Of a DNA stretch of 12,751 nucleotides, positions 1 to 6,913 are shown in pieces. A program made the translations under genes and the position numbers. The stretch comes from Paracoccus sp. (in: a-proteobacteria) (GTDB lineage Bacteria > Pseudomonadota > Alphaproteobacteria > Rhodobacterales > Rhodobacteraceae), in contig JAPSIP010000020.1 of assembly GCA_031178645.1 (NCBI GenBank), positions 1-12,751 of the forward strand, written 5' to 3'. Below the pieces are notes generated by a model. That model was not told the DNA's origin and ran no database searches. It saw only the letters and a program-made list of their open reading frames with translations. Each line of letters begins with the position of its first letter. The stretch's first letter is position 1.

Positions 1-1721
1 ATGCCTGCATTGCCGCCTTGTTCCCGGTCCAGATCGGCGCGCAGCCCCGTGGCGCCCGGCCAGGGCGAAAAGAAGCTGCCGCCCAGAACAGCGTCAAGCA
101 CCGCCGAATGCCGCGTCAGATAGGCCGCCAGCCCCGGTGCGCTGCCGCAGATGTCGACCAGCAGGTCGATCAGCTGGGGATTGGCCTCGAATAGCGAAAA
201 CAGCTGCACCCCTGCCGGAAGGGAGGACAGGAAGCCGTCGAAGCGGCCCAGCGCCTCGTCCGGGTGGCCGGTGCGGGCTAGGCGCGACAGCAGTTCCGGC
301 TCGACCCGCTTGAAGATCTGCTGGGCGCGGGTGGATCGCAACGCGGGATAGGTCAGCCAGCGGTCGATGATCGCCTGCGAATCGGCCGAGATCGTGGGAC
401 GCTGCACCGTCTCGCCCGGGGCAAAGAAGCTTTCGGTCAGTTCATGGACGCATTCCAGCCGCCCGCGCAACGTCGCGCACCAGGCATCCGGATCGCCTTC
501 GCCCATCATGGCCGCGATCACCGATATCCCGGTTTCATCCTTTGGCAAGCAATGGGTCTGGGCGTCGTTGACCATCTGGATGCGGTGTTCGATGTCGCGG
601 TGGCGGCGATAGTGGTCGGCCAGCTCCTGCGCCACATCCGGAGGGATCCAGCTTTTCTCGGCCAAAGCCATCAGGCCGCCCACCGTGTCGCGCTGCCGCA
701 GGCCGGGATCGCGGCCGCCGGCGATCAACTGGCGGGTCTGGGTGAAAAACTCGATCTCGCGGATGCCGCCCCGGCCCAGCTTCATGTTGTGGCCGGGGAT
801 CTCCAGCCTTCCGCCCAGGCCCTTGTGGTCGCGGATCCGCAGGCGCATGTCATGGGCGTCCTGGATTGCCGCGAAATCCAGGTGCTTGCGCCAGACGAAG
901 GGCCGCAATTCGCGCAGGAACCGTTCGCCCGCCGCGATGTCGCCTGCCGCAGCCCGCGCCTTGATGAAGGCCGCGCGTTCCCAGGTACGGCCCTCGGCCT
1001 CGTAATAGGCAAGCGCGGCAGCGGCCGAGAGGCAGACCGGCGTGACCGCGGCATCGGGTCGCAGGCGCAGGTCGGTGCGGAAGACATAGCCGTGTTCGGT
1101 CACGTCGGACAGCATCGTGGCCATCTTGCGCGTGGCGCGGATCAGCGCAGCGCGGGCGTCCTGCTGGTCGGCATCGGCATAGGCGGTGTCGTCGAACAGC
1201 ACGATCAGGTCGATGTCGGAGCTGTAGTTCAATTCTCGCGCGCCGCCCTTGCCCATTGCCAGGGCGAAGATCCCGCCCGCATCCGCATCGCTTGGCGGCA
1301 GCTTGCCGCGACGGCGTTCCTGGGCGACTTGCGCTCGCAAGGCCAGATCGACGGCTCGGTCTGCCAGATCGGACAGCGCGCCCGTCACCTGTTCCAGCGT
1401 CCAGACCCCGCCCAGATCGGCAAGCGCGGTCTGCAGCGCGACCCGGCGCTTGGCGCGGCGCAGAGCCACTGCCAGATCGTCGGCGGACAGATCCTCGAAT
1501 CCCGCGGTTTCACGCGCGACCACAGTGTCGTGGTCCAGCGCGCCCGGCAGCCAGTCCGCTTCCTTTTGCAGAAGCCCTGCGAGATAGGGGCTGCACCCCG
1601 CCACACCGGCGATCAGCGCCGACAGGCGGGAATCAAGCGGCGGCAACTGCGCCAGAACGTGCTGCGCGCGGTCGGGGTCAAGGGTGATGGGCTGGCGGGT
1701 GATGCGGGCGGCGAAATCCAT
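1..1721 (-). CDS. glnE: Glutamine synthetase adenylyltransferase / adenylyl-removing enzyme, N-terminal 573 residues (partial)
   Basis: This is the bifunctional enzyme that adenylylates and deadenylylates glutamine synthetase (GlnA) in response to PII, so it tunes nitrogen assimilation in the cytoplasm. The reading frame stays open from ATG 1721 to the left edge of the window. About 573 residues are present, and the family is usually about 900-980 aa, so the C-terminal adenylyltransferase half lies outside. The first nucleotidyltransferase (adenylyl-removing) domain is complete: MGKGGARELNYSSDIDLIV at about residues 156-174, with the metal-binding pair Asp169 and Asp171, followed by the conserved YVFRTDLRLRPD stretch (about 212-223) and KLGRGGIREIEFFTQ further on. 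ATG 1721 is chosen because a TAG stop (1737-1739) lies in frame just upstream. No clear Shine-Dalgarno precedes it. It is divergent from bpt across a 193-bp spacer. Identity is secure; only the length is unknown. Confidence 0.95.
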   Translation of the reverse strand, partial: MDFAARITRQPITLDPDRAQHVLAQLPPLDSRLSALIAGVAGCSPYLAGLLQKEADWLPGALDHDTVVARETAGFEDLSADDLAVALRRAKRRVALQTALADLGGVWTLEQVTGALSDLADRAVDLALRAQVAQERRRGKLPPSDADAGGIFALAMGKGGARELNYSSDIDLIVLFDDTAYADADQQDARAALIRATRKMATMLSDVTEHGYVFRTDLRLRPDAAVTPVCLSAAAALAYYEAEGRTWERAAFIKARAAAGDIAAGERFLRELRPFVWRKHLDFAAIQDAHDMRLRIRDHKGLGGRLEIPGHNMKLGRGGIREIEFFTQTRQLIAGGRDPGLRQRDTVGGLMALAEKSWIPPDVAQELADHYRRHRDIEHRIQMVNDAQTHCLPKDETGISVIAAMMGEGDPDAWCATLRGRLECVHELTESFFAPGETVQRPTISADSQAIIDRWLTYPALRSTRAQQIFKRVEPELLSRLARTGHPDEALGRFDGFLSSLPAGVQLFSLFEANPQLIDLLVDICGSAPGLAAYLTRHSAVLDAVLGGSFFSPWPGATGLRADLDREQGGNAG

Positions 1722-1810
1722 GCGCGGCAGACTAGCCTAAGCCCTTGTCCCGTCAACGGCTGGCACCCAGATCGGTTCAAGGTTTAACCCTTTCGCGGCT
1801 TGGCGGGTGA

Positions 1811-1823
1811 AACAATCATTGTT
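1811..1823. promoter_or_regulatory. 13-nt palindrome between glnE and bpt
   Basis: AACAAT and ATTGTT form a perfect 6-bp inverted repeat around a single C. It lies in the 193-bp divergent spacer, 90 nt from the glnE start and 91 nt from the bpt start. This spacing suits an operator shared by both genes, but I cannot assign a regulator. A weak promoter-like pair for bpt follows (TTGGCG 1864-1869, 18-nt gap, GACAAT 1888-1893). Nothing else recognisable is in this spacer. Confidence 0.3.
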
Positions 1824-1914
1824 AGGCTTTCGCGAAATCAACAGGTGGGCATACGGATCCTTTTTGGCGCATGATCAGTTTCGCAACGACAATCCGCCAT
1901 AAGGGCCTGCGCTG

Positions 1915-2754
1915 ATGCGCCATACCCTGCCCCATGCGCCGCAATTCTATGTGACGGCCCCGCAGCCATGCCCCTATCTGCATGGCCGGGCCGAGCGGAA
2001 GCTTTTCACCGCGCTGCATGGCGACAATGCGGTCGAATTGAACAACGCCTTGTCCCGCCAGGGCTTCCGCCGGTCGCAGAACGTCCTCTACCGGCCCAGT
2101 TGCGAAAGCTGCGTGGCCTGCATGTCGGCGCGGATCCGGGTGGCGGACTTCAAGCCCTCGCGCACGCAGCGCCGCCTGATCCGCCGCAATTCCGGCCTGC
2201 GCCGGCTGGCGACTAGTGCCTGGGCGACCGAGGAGCAGTTCGACCTGTTCCGTCGCTATCTGGACAGCCGCCACGCCGATGGCGGCATGGCGGACATGGA
2301 CATCTTCGAATTCGCCGCGATGATCGAGGAAACGCCGGTCAAGACCCGCGTGATCGAATACCGCTGCAGCGGCGACCAGCCGGAACGGCTGGCGCCCGGC
2401 GATGACTTCCTGGCCGCCGTGTGCCTGACCGACGTGCTGGATGACGGGTTGTCCCTGGTCTACAGCTTCTACCACCCCATCCTGCAACCGGCGAGCCTGG
2501 GAACCTATCTGATCCTCGACCATATCGAGATCGCGCGGGCTGCGAAGCTGCCCTATATCTACCTGGGCTACTGGGTGCCGGGCAGCCGCAAGATGGACTA
2601 CAAGGCCCGCTTCTCGGCGCTTGAAATCTACAAGGGCGGGGTCTGGCAGAACATCGGCAACCCGGAAGATCATTCGAACGAGGCCCATCCCCTGTCGGTG
2701 GACCCCATCGTGGAACAGGTGGCGCGGATTGCCCTGCCCCAGTTCGATCGCTGA
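1915..2754 (+). CDS. bpt: Aspartate/glutamate leucyltransferase (leucyl-tRNA--protein transferase, ATE1-like)
   Basis: Bpt transfers leucine from Leu-tRNA to proteins with N-terminal Asp or Glu, marking them for ClpS/ClpAP degradation (bacterial N-degron pathway). The 279-aa product has the ATE1-type layout. The N-terminal domain carries the cysteines PCPYL (Cys19) and CESCVAC (Cys63, Cys66, Cys69), the arrangement conserved in this family. The C-terminal GNAT-like transferase domain includes [17 protein letters not shown] and [18 protein letters not shown], a signature run of Bpt proteins. The length matches the family (about 240-280 aa). Start 1915 is preceded by AAGGG (1901-1905) at a 9-nt spacing. 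It is divergent from glnE and followed by the ilvI promoter region. The specificity call (leucyl, acceptor Asp/Glu) comes from the usual alphaproteobacterial family assignment; arginyl transferase is the older annotation of the same proteins. Confidence 0.93.
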   Translation: MRHTLPHAPQFYVTAPQPCPYLHGRAERKLFTALHGDNAVELNNALSRQGFRRSQNVLYRPSCESCVACMSARIRVADFKPSRTQRRLIRRNSGLRRLATSAWATEEQFDLFRRYLDSRHADGGMADMDIFEFAAMIEETPVKTRVIEYRCSGDQPERLAPGDDFLAAVCLTDVLDDGLSLVYSFYHPILQPASLGTYLILDHIEIARAAKLPYIYLGYWVPGSRKMDYKARFSALEIYKGGVWQNIGNPEDHSNEAHPLSVDPIVEQVARIALPQFDR

Positions 2755-2808
2755 CCTGCGAAAGAAAATTACAATTTACGCGTAGCCTGCGTCATTTTAT
2801 CCGCGCCA

Positions 2809-2825
2809 CCCCATTGACCATGGGG
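2809..2825. promoter_or_regulatory. Inverted repeat covering the -35 of the ilvI promoter
   Basis: CCCCAT (2809-2814) and ATGGGG (2820-2825) are a perfect 6-bp inverted repeat around TGACC. The repeat straddles the proposed -35 hexamer (2814-2819), a position where a bound protein would block or contact RNA polymerase. It could instead act only as DNA palindrome noise; the regulator is unknown. Confidence 0.35.
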
Positions 2826-2842
2826 GACCGCGTCCATAGTTT
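2814..2842 (+). promoter_or_regulatory. Sigma-70-type promoter for ilvI-ilvH
   Basis: TTGACC (2814-2819, five of six to TTGACA), a 17-nt spacer and TAGTTT (2837-2842, three of six to TATAAT) form a plausible housekeeping promoter. Transcription would begin near 2849, leaving a leader of only about 50 nt before ilvI. That leader has no room for a classical branched-chain attenuator. Confidence 0.45.
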
Positions 2843-2902
2843 GCCCCGACGCGCGCAACGGGATTCCCTGTGCCGCCTGCCTTGTTCTGATGGAGAAGAA
2901 TG

Positions 2903-4657
2903 ATGTCCCGAATGATGACGGGTGCGAGAATGGTTGTCGAAGCCTTGCGCGATCAGGGCGTCGACACGGTATTCGGCTATCCGGGCGGGGCGGTACTACC
3001 CATTTATGACGAACTGTTCCAGCAGAACGACATTACCCATGTCCTGGTGCGCCATGAACAGGGCGCGGTTCACATGGCCGAAGGTTATGCCCGGTCGACC
3101 GGCAAGCCGGGCGTTGTTCTGGTCACCTCGGGGCCGGGCGCCACGAACGCGGTCACCGGCCTGACCGACGCGCTGCTGGATTCGATCCCGCTGGTCGTGC
3201 TGTCGGGCCAGGTTCCGACCTTCATGATCGGCACCGACGGCTTCCAGGAGGCCGATACGGTCGGCATCACCCGGCCCTGCACCAAGCATAACTGGCTGGT
3301 GAAGGACACCGACAAGCTGGCCGAGACGATCCACAAGGCCTTCCAGGTCGCGACCTCGGGCCGTCCGGGGCCGGTGCTGGTCGACATTCCGAAGGATGTC
3401 CAATTCGCCAACGGCACCTATGTCGGCCCGAAGCAGGTCGAGCCCGGCCGCTATCAGCCGGTCCGTAAGGGCGACATCCAGGCCATTACCCGCCTGGTCG
3501 AACTGATGGAGGGGGCCGAGCGCCCGGTTCTCTATACCGGCGGCGGGGTCATCAACTCGGGTCCCGGCGCCAGCCAGCTTCTGCGCGAACTGGCCGATGC
3601 CACGGGCTTTCCCGTCACCTCGACACTGATGGGGCTTGGCGCCTATCCGGCATCAGGCAAGAATTGGCTGGGAATGCTGGGGATGCATGGGTTGTACGAG
3701 GCCAACCTGGCGATGCATGGCTGCGACCTGATGATCAACATCGGCGCGCGTTTCGACGACCGGATCACCGGGCGCATCGCCGATTTCAGCCCGCATTCCG
3801 TCAAGGCCCATATCGACATCGACCCTTCCAGCATCAACAAGGTGGTCCGGGTGGACATTCCTATCGTCGGCGACGTGGGCCATGTCCTTGAAGACCTGCT
3901 GAAGGTCTGGAAGTCGCGCGGTCGCAAGGTCAACAGCGCGGGCCTGCGCGACTGGTGGCAGCAGATCGAAGGCTGGAAGGCCAAGAACTGCCTTGGCTAT
4001 CGGAACAGCGACATGCTGATCAAGCCGCAATACGCGCTTGAACGGCTAGAGGCGCTGACCAAGGGGCGTGATCGATACATCACGACCGAGGTCGGCCAGC
4101 ACCAGATGTGGGCCGCGCAATACCTGCATTTCGACGGGCCGAACCGCTGGATGACCTCGGGCGGATTGGGGACAATGGGCTATGGCCTGCCGGCCAGCAT
4201 CGGGGTGCAGATGGCCCATCCGGATGCCTTGGTGATCAACGTCGCGGGCGATGCAAGCTGGCTGATGAACATGCAGGAAATGGGCACGGCGGTGCAGTTC
4301 CGCCTGCCGGTCAAGCAGTTCATCCTGAACAACGAACGCCTTGGCATGGTGCGCCAGTGGCAGCAGTTGCTGCATGGCGAACGCTACAGCCAAAGCTGGT
4401 CGGACAGCCTGCCCGATTTCGTCAAGCTGGCCGAGGCCTTTGGCTGCAAGGGAGCGCTTGTGAAGGATCCGAAGGATCTGGACGACGCAATCCAGAAGAT
4501 GCTGGATTACGACGGGCCCTTCATCCTGGATGTCCTGGTCGAGAAGCACGAGAACTGCTTCCCGATGATCCCGTCCGGCAAGCCGCATAACGAAATGCTG
4601 CTGGGCGAGGCCGCGACTTTCGGCGTGGTCGAAGCCGACGGCGCCGTGCTGGTCTGA
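2903..4657 (+). CDS. ilvI: Acetolactate synthase (AHAS), large catalytic subunit
   Basis: The enzyme condenses pyruvate with pyruvate or 2-ketobutyrate to give 2-acetolactate or 2-aceto-2-hydroxybutyrate, the first common step of valine, leucine and isoleucine synthesis. It needs ThDP, Mg2+ and FAD. The 584-aa product has the full three-domain length. The N-terminal ThDP domain carries [14 protein letters not shown] and the catalytic Glu52 in [16 protein letters not shown] central FAD-binding domain follows. The C-terminal ThDP domain has the Mg/ThDP motif starting at GDASW (Asp450) and ending in LNN (Asn476-477); here the usual GDG reads GDA. GGAG (2892-2895) lies 7 nt from ATG 2903, which I prefer; ATG 2900 is in frame and would add one Met with a tight 4-nt spacing. 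The regulatory subunit gene ilvH follows after 136 nt of hairpin-rich sequence. Naming as ilvI rather than ilvB or ilvG follows the alphaproteobacterial ilvIH arrangement. Confidence 0.96.
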   Translation: MSRMMTGARMVVEALRDQGVDTVFGYPGGAVLPIYDELFQQNDITHVLVRHEQGAVHMAEGYARSTGKPGVVLVTSGPGATNAVTGLTDALLDSIPLVVLSGQVPTFMIGTDGFQEADTVGITRPCTKHNWLVKDTDKLAETIHKAFQVATSGRPGPVLVDIPKDVQFANGTYVGPKQVEPGRYQPVRKGDIQAITRLVELMEGAERPVLYTGGGVINSGPGASQLLRELADATGFPVTSTLMGLGAYPASGKNWLGMLGMHGLYEANLAMHGCDLMINIGARFDDRITGRIADFSPHSVKAHIDIDPSSINKVVRVDIPIVGDVGHVLEDLLKVWKSRGRKVNSAGLRDWWQQIEGWKAKNCLGYRNSDMLIKPQYALERLEALTKGRDRYITTEVGQHQMWAAQYLHFDGPNRWMTSGGLGTMGYGLPASIGVQMAHPDALVINVAGDASWLMNMQEMGTAVQFRLPVKQFILNNERLGMVRQWQQLLHGERYSQSWSDSLPDFVKLAEAFGCKGALVKDPKDLDDAIQKMLDYDGPFILDVLVEKHENCFPMIPSGKPHNEMLLGEAATFGVVEADGAVLV

Positions 4658-4666
4658 GATCGTCCT

Positions 4667-4768
4667 GGGGGCTTTGCCCCCTGGCCTGCCGACTGGGCGG
4701 CAGGCGTTCGTCGCTGAAAAAGGTCCGGCGGACCTTTTTCCGGGCGCTCCTCACCCCCCAGGATATTT
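4667..4768. repeat. Hairpin-rich intercistronic element between ilvI and ilvH
   Basis: Three perfect inverted repeats lie in tandem in the 136-nt spacer. First, GGGGGC (4667-4672) and GCCCCC (4676-4681) flank TTT. Second, CCTGCCG (4685-4691) and CGGCAGG (4698-4704) flank 6 nt. Third is a 25-nt palindrome at 4716-4740. The block ends in a C-rich GGATATTT box (4752-4768). I recall similar GC-rich hairpins ending in such a box between many Rhodobacteraceae genes, so I read this as a dispersed REP-like element. That family assignment is from memory; the hairpins themselves are seen directly. Confidence 0.7.
4716..4740. terminator. Terminator-like perfect palindrome (possible partial terminator/attenuator inside the ilv operon)
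   Basis: Twelve-base arms (4716-4727 and 4729-4740) pair perfectly around one central base. The GC-rich core GGTCCG is flanked by A5 on the left and T5 on the right, so both strands give a stem followed by a U run, the form of a bidirectional intrinsic terminator. It lies inside an operon, 53 nt before the ilvH start, so it may lower ilvH expression relative to ilvI, or protect the 3' end of ilvI mRNA. Confidence 0.5.
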
Positions 4769-4793
4769 CTGCACAGAAGATAAAGGCAGAACC

Positions 4794-5354
4794 ATGAATG
4801 CTTTGAACCTCCAGAAAGGCGCATCCAGCCATTCGGCCTATGACCTGCGCGATCCCAATTCGCAGCTTGAGGAAAGCCATACCCTGGCCGTGCTGGTCGA
4901 AAACGAGCCGGGCGTGCTGGCCCGCGTCATCGGGCTGTTTTCCGGGCGCGGCTACAACATCGACAGCCTGACCGTGGCCGAGGTGGATCATACCGGCCAC
5001 CGCTCGCGGATCACACTTGTCACGCGCGGCACGCCGGCGGTGATTGCGCAGGTCAAGGCGCAGCTTGGGCGGATCGTGCCCGTGCACGAGGTTCATGACC
5101 TGACGGTCGAAGGCCCGGCGGTGGAACGGGAACTGGGGCTGTTCAAGGTGCGCGGCCAGGGCGACAAGCGGGTCGAGGCGCTACGCATCGCGGAAATCTT
5201 CCGCGCCAATGTGGTTGATTCGACGCTGGAAAGCTTTGTCTTCGAACTCGTCGGGACGCCGAGCAAGCTGGATGCATTCGCCGACCTGATGCGGCCCCTT
5301 GGCCTGTCGGATCTGGCGCGCACCGGCGTCGCGGCCCTGTCGCGCGGGGCCTGA
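4794..5354 (+). CDS. ilvH: Acetolactate synthase, small regulatory subunit
   Basis: IlvH binds the IlvI catalytic subunit, raises its activity and gives feedback inhibition by valine. The 186-aa product has a short N-terminal extension and then an ACT domain at about residues 29-103, with the hallmark run ENEPGVLARVIGLF followed by SGRGYNIDSLTV (residues 36-61). The C-terminal IlvH domain follows (ERELGLFKVR, about 111-120; FRANVVDSTLESFVFELVG, about 136-154). The frame is open further upstream, to 4674, but that stretch is the hairpin element. ATG 4794 is chosen because AAAGG (4782-4786) lies 7 nt before it and because the protein then has the family length of about 160-190 aa. It is presumably co-transcribed with ilvI. 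It ends only 7 nt from the stop of the convergent small gene at 5362. Confidence 0.95.
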   Translation: MNALNLQKGASSHSAYDLRDPNSQLEESHTLAVLVENEPGVLARVIGLFSGRGYNIDSLTVAEVDHTGHRSRITLVTRGTPAVIAQVKAQLGRIVPVHEVHDLTVEGPAVERELGLFKVRGQGDKRVEALRIAEIFRANVVDSTLESFVFELVGTPSKLDAFADLMRPLGLSDLARTGVAALSRGA

Positions 5355-5361
5355 GCCAGGA

Positions 5362-5700
5362 TCAGCGGGCGGCCGCGACCCGGAGCGCCGGTCCGGCTGG
5401 CTGCTGCTCTCTCGGATCGGGGGAAACGACCTTCAGATGCGGTTCGGCGGGGACAGAGCTTGCACGAAGCATGGCTGGCAGATGCGAGAATTCCTGCTCG
5501 GACAGCATCGTGACGCGGCGGGCGTTGCGAAGGGCGCCGCTGAGTTCGCTTTCCAGCTCGACCAGATCACCAGGCTGGGGCCAGCAGGCAGCCTGGGCAA
5601 GGTTTTCCCGCCCTTGCAGATAAGCAAGCGACGCATGATCCTCGCACCAGATCACCGCCTTCTCGCGCTCTGCATTACTCCACACAACAACGCCGATCAT
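5362..5700 (-). CDS. Small Rhodobacteraceae-type protein, possible divergent cold-shock-like (OB-fold) domain
   Basis: No named family is assigned. The 112-aa product begins MIGVVVWSNAEREKAVIWCED, which parallels the start of cold-shock domains (G-x-V-x-W-x-N-A-E, then a hydrophobic strand ending I-x-x-x-D). A later PGDLVELESEL (43-53) and ARRVTML (60-66) fall where CSDs have their G-x-x-V-x-F-E and A-x-x-V strands. The aromatic RNA-binding residues of RNP1 and RNP2 are missing (REKAVIW and LAYL instead). After about residue 70 the sequence is Pro/Ala-rich and probably disordered. ATG 5700 is chosen because GGAG lies 7 nt upstream (complement of 5708-5711); an in-frame ATG at 5751 would overlap the proposed -10 element. 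I recall similar WCED-containing hypothetical proteins in Rhodobacteraceae, which supports a real gene. The nucleic-acid role is inference. It is monocistronic and convergent with ilvH. Confidence 0.72.
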   Translation of the reverse strand: MIGVVVWSNAEREKAVIWCEDHASLAYLQGRENLAQAACWPQPGDLVELESELSGALRNARRVTMLSEQEFSHLPAMLRASSVPAEPHLKVVSPDPREQQPAGPALRVAAAR

Positions 5701-5746
5701 TCCGACACTCCAAACGGATGCCGCTGGCATCACGTCAACTTGATCA

Positions 5747-5775
5747 AACATAATTGCACTTTATGTGCATGGTAA
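5747..5775 (-). promoter_or_regulatory. Promoter of the small CSD-like gene
   Basis: On the minus strand, TTACCA (5775-5770, four of six to TTGACA), a 17-nt spacer and TATGTT (5752-5747, four of six to TATAAT) give a standard sigma-70 layout. The start of transcription would be near 5740, leaving about 40 nt to ATG 5700. This agrees with the start chosen for the gene. Confidence 0.45.
5755..5769. promoter_or_regulatory. Operator-like palindrome inside the promoter spacer
   Basis: TGCAC (5755-5759) and GTGCA (5765-5769) form a perfect 5-bp inverted repeat around TTTAT. It lies wholly within the 17-nt spacer between the proposed -35 and -10, the typical site of a repressor operator. A protein bound here would block polymerase. 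The regulator is unknown. Confidence 0.45.
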
Positions 5776-6000
5776 TGATCACGAAAGCAGAATTCCGCCG
5801 GTTTGCTAGTATTTTTTTAAGGGAATCAGGCAATAGTCCGCCAAGGAAGCCGGAGATGTAGCATTCTCGCCATAACCCGTTGTAATTGCCTTACCCTTTC
5901 ACCGATTTTTACTTTTCTATTTTGCACTGACTGCAATTCATTAACGACACCAAGCCGGCCTGTGGCAAAATTGCAATAGACCCTGCGGTTGTAAGAAAAC
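5776..6000. other. AT-rich non-coding interval
   Basis: This 225-bp stretch is clearly richer in A/T than the rest of the window, with runs such as T7 at 5812-5818. I find no convincing gene: the only longer frame (minus, 5826-6143) mostly overlaps the M48 gene in another phase and has no family resemblance. It holds palindromes built on TTGCA (see 5922-5936 and ATTGCAAT at 5970-5977). It could contain a small RNA or extra regulatory sites, or be a remnant of acquired DNA. Confidence 0.5.
5922..5936. promoter_or_regulatory. TTGCA-N5-TGCAA palindrome
   Basis: TTGCA (5922-5926) and TGCAA (5932-5936) are perfect 5-bp arms with a 5-bp centre, the same 5-5-5 geometry as the 5755-5769 palindrome. 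An ATTGCAAT palindrome follows at 5970-5977. No gene starts immediately beside it, so its target is unclear. Confidence 0.3.
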
Positions 6001-6759
6001 TTATCGGATTCGCCCGCTTTGAACATCGGCAACGGCCTGACGGACCTGCGCCAGACGGGCTGCGCGGGGCGGGTGCGTGCCCAGGACATGATCGCCAGGA
6101 TCGGGAATGCGCTCGAAGAAGCGCGAGCCGTTGATTGGGTCAAAACCCGCGTTCAGGGTCATGATGGCGCCTAGATAGTCGGCCTGAAGCTCCCAGTCGC
6201 GGGAATAATAGCGCGACCCGACAGAGGCGCCGATTCGCTGCGCTGTTTCGATCGCTTCCTGGTTGTTGCCATAGACCGAGGCGATGCTGCCCAGGATCAC
6301 CGCCCCTGCCGCGGCCGCGCCTGCCTTGCGGTCAAGGTGGTTCAGCACGTGATGGCTGGCCTCGTGGCCTACCACAAAGGCGATCTCGTCGCCGTTGCGG
6401 GTTTCGGCGATCAGCGACAGGGTGAAGCCGATGATGGGCCGGCCCGTCGCGTCGATGGTCTGGAAGGCGTTGGGTTCCTGCCCCGGACGGTCGTCCACCA
6501 CGAACTGGAAATCGCAATTGATAAGCTGGGTGCGCCGCTGCAGGCATTCGCGTTCGACCGCAGGCTCCATCCGGCGCATCACCGACACGAACATGCGGGC
6601 CGCCGATTGCGGGCTGCCGTCATTGGTCAGAACCGGCGCGGGCGCGGGAATGGTCGATCCATAGGGTCCGGTGGACGGGGGGATCTGGTCTTGCGGCAGA
6701 GGGGCGCAGGCCGCGACCCCCAGAAGACCTGCACCCAAGATCGCCGTGACCTGCTTCAT
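6001..6759 (-). CDS. M48-family zinc metalloprotease, predicted lipoprotein (LoiP/Ste24-like)
   Basis: This is a predicted membrane-anchored zinc endopeptidase, probably in envelope protein quality control as for LoiP (YggG) and BepA of E. coli. The 252-aa product starts with a lipoprotein signal: a hydrophobic segment ending in the lipobox VAAC, with Cys18 as the lipidation site. A Pro-rich linker of about 25 residues follows. The catalytic motif HEASH gives His132, Glu133 and His136, and WELQAD gives the third ligand Glu190 with Asp194 four residues on, as in M48 enzymes. Near the C-terminus HPPRAARL (229-236) is the typical THPP-x-x-x-R region. Start ATG 6759 is preceded by GAGG at a 6-nt spacing; an in-frame ATG at 6771 lacks a good ribosome site. 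The length equals LoiP-type proteins. It is divergent from the 79-aa gene at 6914. Confidence 0.9.
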   Translation of the reverse strand: MKQVTAILGAGLLGVAACAPLPQDQIPPSTGPYGSTIPAPAPVLTNDGSPQSAARMFVSVMRRMEPAVERECLQRRTQLINCDFQFVVDDRPGQEPNAFQTIDATGRPIIGFTLSLIAETRNGDEIAFVVGHEASHHVLNHLDRKAGAAAAGAVILGSIASVYGNNQEAIETAQRIGASVGSRYYSRDWELQADYLGAIMTLNAGFDPINGSRFFERIPDPGDHVLGTHPPRAARLAQVRQAVADVQSGRIR

Positions 6760-6821
6760 CGTCCGCCTCATGCCGTTGCCGCACCTTTTGGCGGCGCGAT
6801 CGTTACGCTTTGCTCGGCATG

Positions 6822-6850
6822 ATCTTAGCGGCTTGCAGAATCCCGCGCAA
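6822..6850 (-). promoter_or_regulatory. Candidate promoter of the M48 protease gene
   Basis: On the minus strand, TTGCGC (6850-6845), a 17-nt spacer and TAAGAT (6827-6822, four of six to TATAAT) give a plausible sigma-70 promoter with a leader of about 55 nt. The -35 is weak (three of six). The rest of this 154-bp divergent spacer shows a short inverted repeat (CCTGC / GCAGG near 6855-6875) and nothing else I can name. Confidence 0.35.
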
Positions 6851-6913
6851 ACCCTGCCACTTGTTTGCAGGCCCACATCACGCGAATGTCGGCCGGAAGC
6901 AAGGAGGGCCGCG

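Noticed and set aside
444..1787. Long plus-strand open frame (447 codons)
   Set aside because: It is antisense to glnE, whose frame has clear catalytic motifs. The antisense product has no recognisable family and reflects the GC-rich codon bias.
1822..2688. Long minus-strand open frame (288 codons)
   Set aside because: It is the antisense shadow of bpt, which has intact ATE1 motifs and a ribosome site.
2820..2903. 27-codon frame ending over the ilvI start, considered as an attenuator leader peptide
   Set aside because: It has no cluster of Ile, Val or Leu codons, no ribosome site, and begins within the proposed promoter.
4674..4793. Upstream extension of ilvH in the same frame
   Set aside because: It would encode the hairpin repeat and has no ribosome site. 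The 4794 start has AAAGG at 7 nt and gives the family length.
5796..5820. T7 run at 5812-5818 as a terminator
   Set aside because: No GC-rich stem precedes it on either strand.
5826..6143. Minus-strand frame of 105 codons
   Set aside because: Half overlaps the M48 gene in another phase. There is no ribosome site and no family resemblance.
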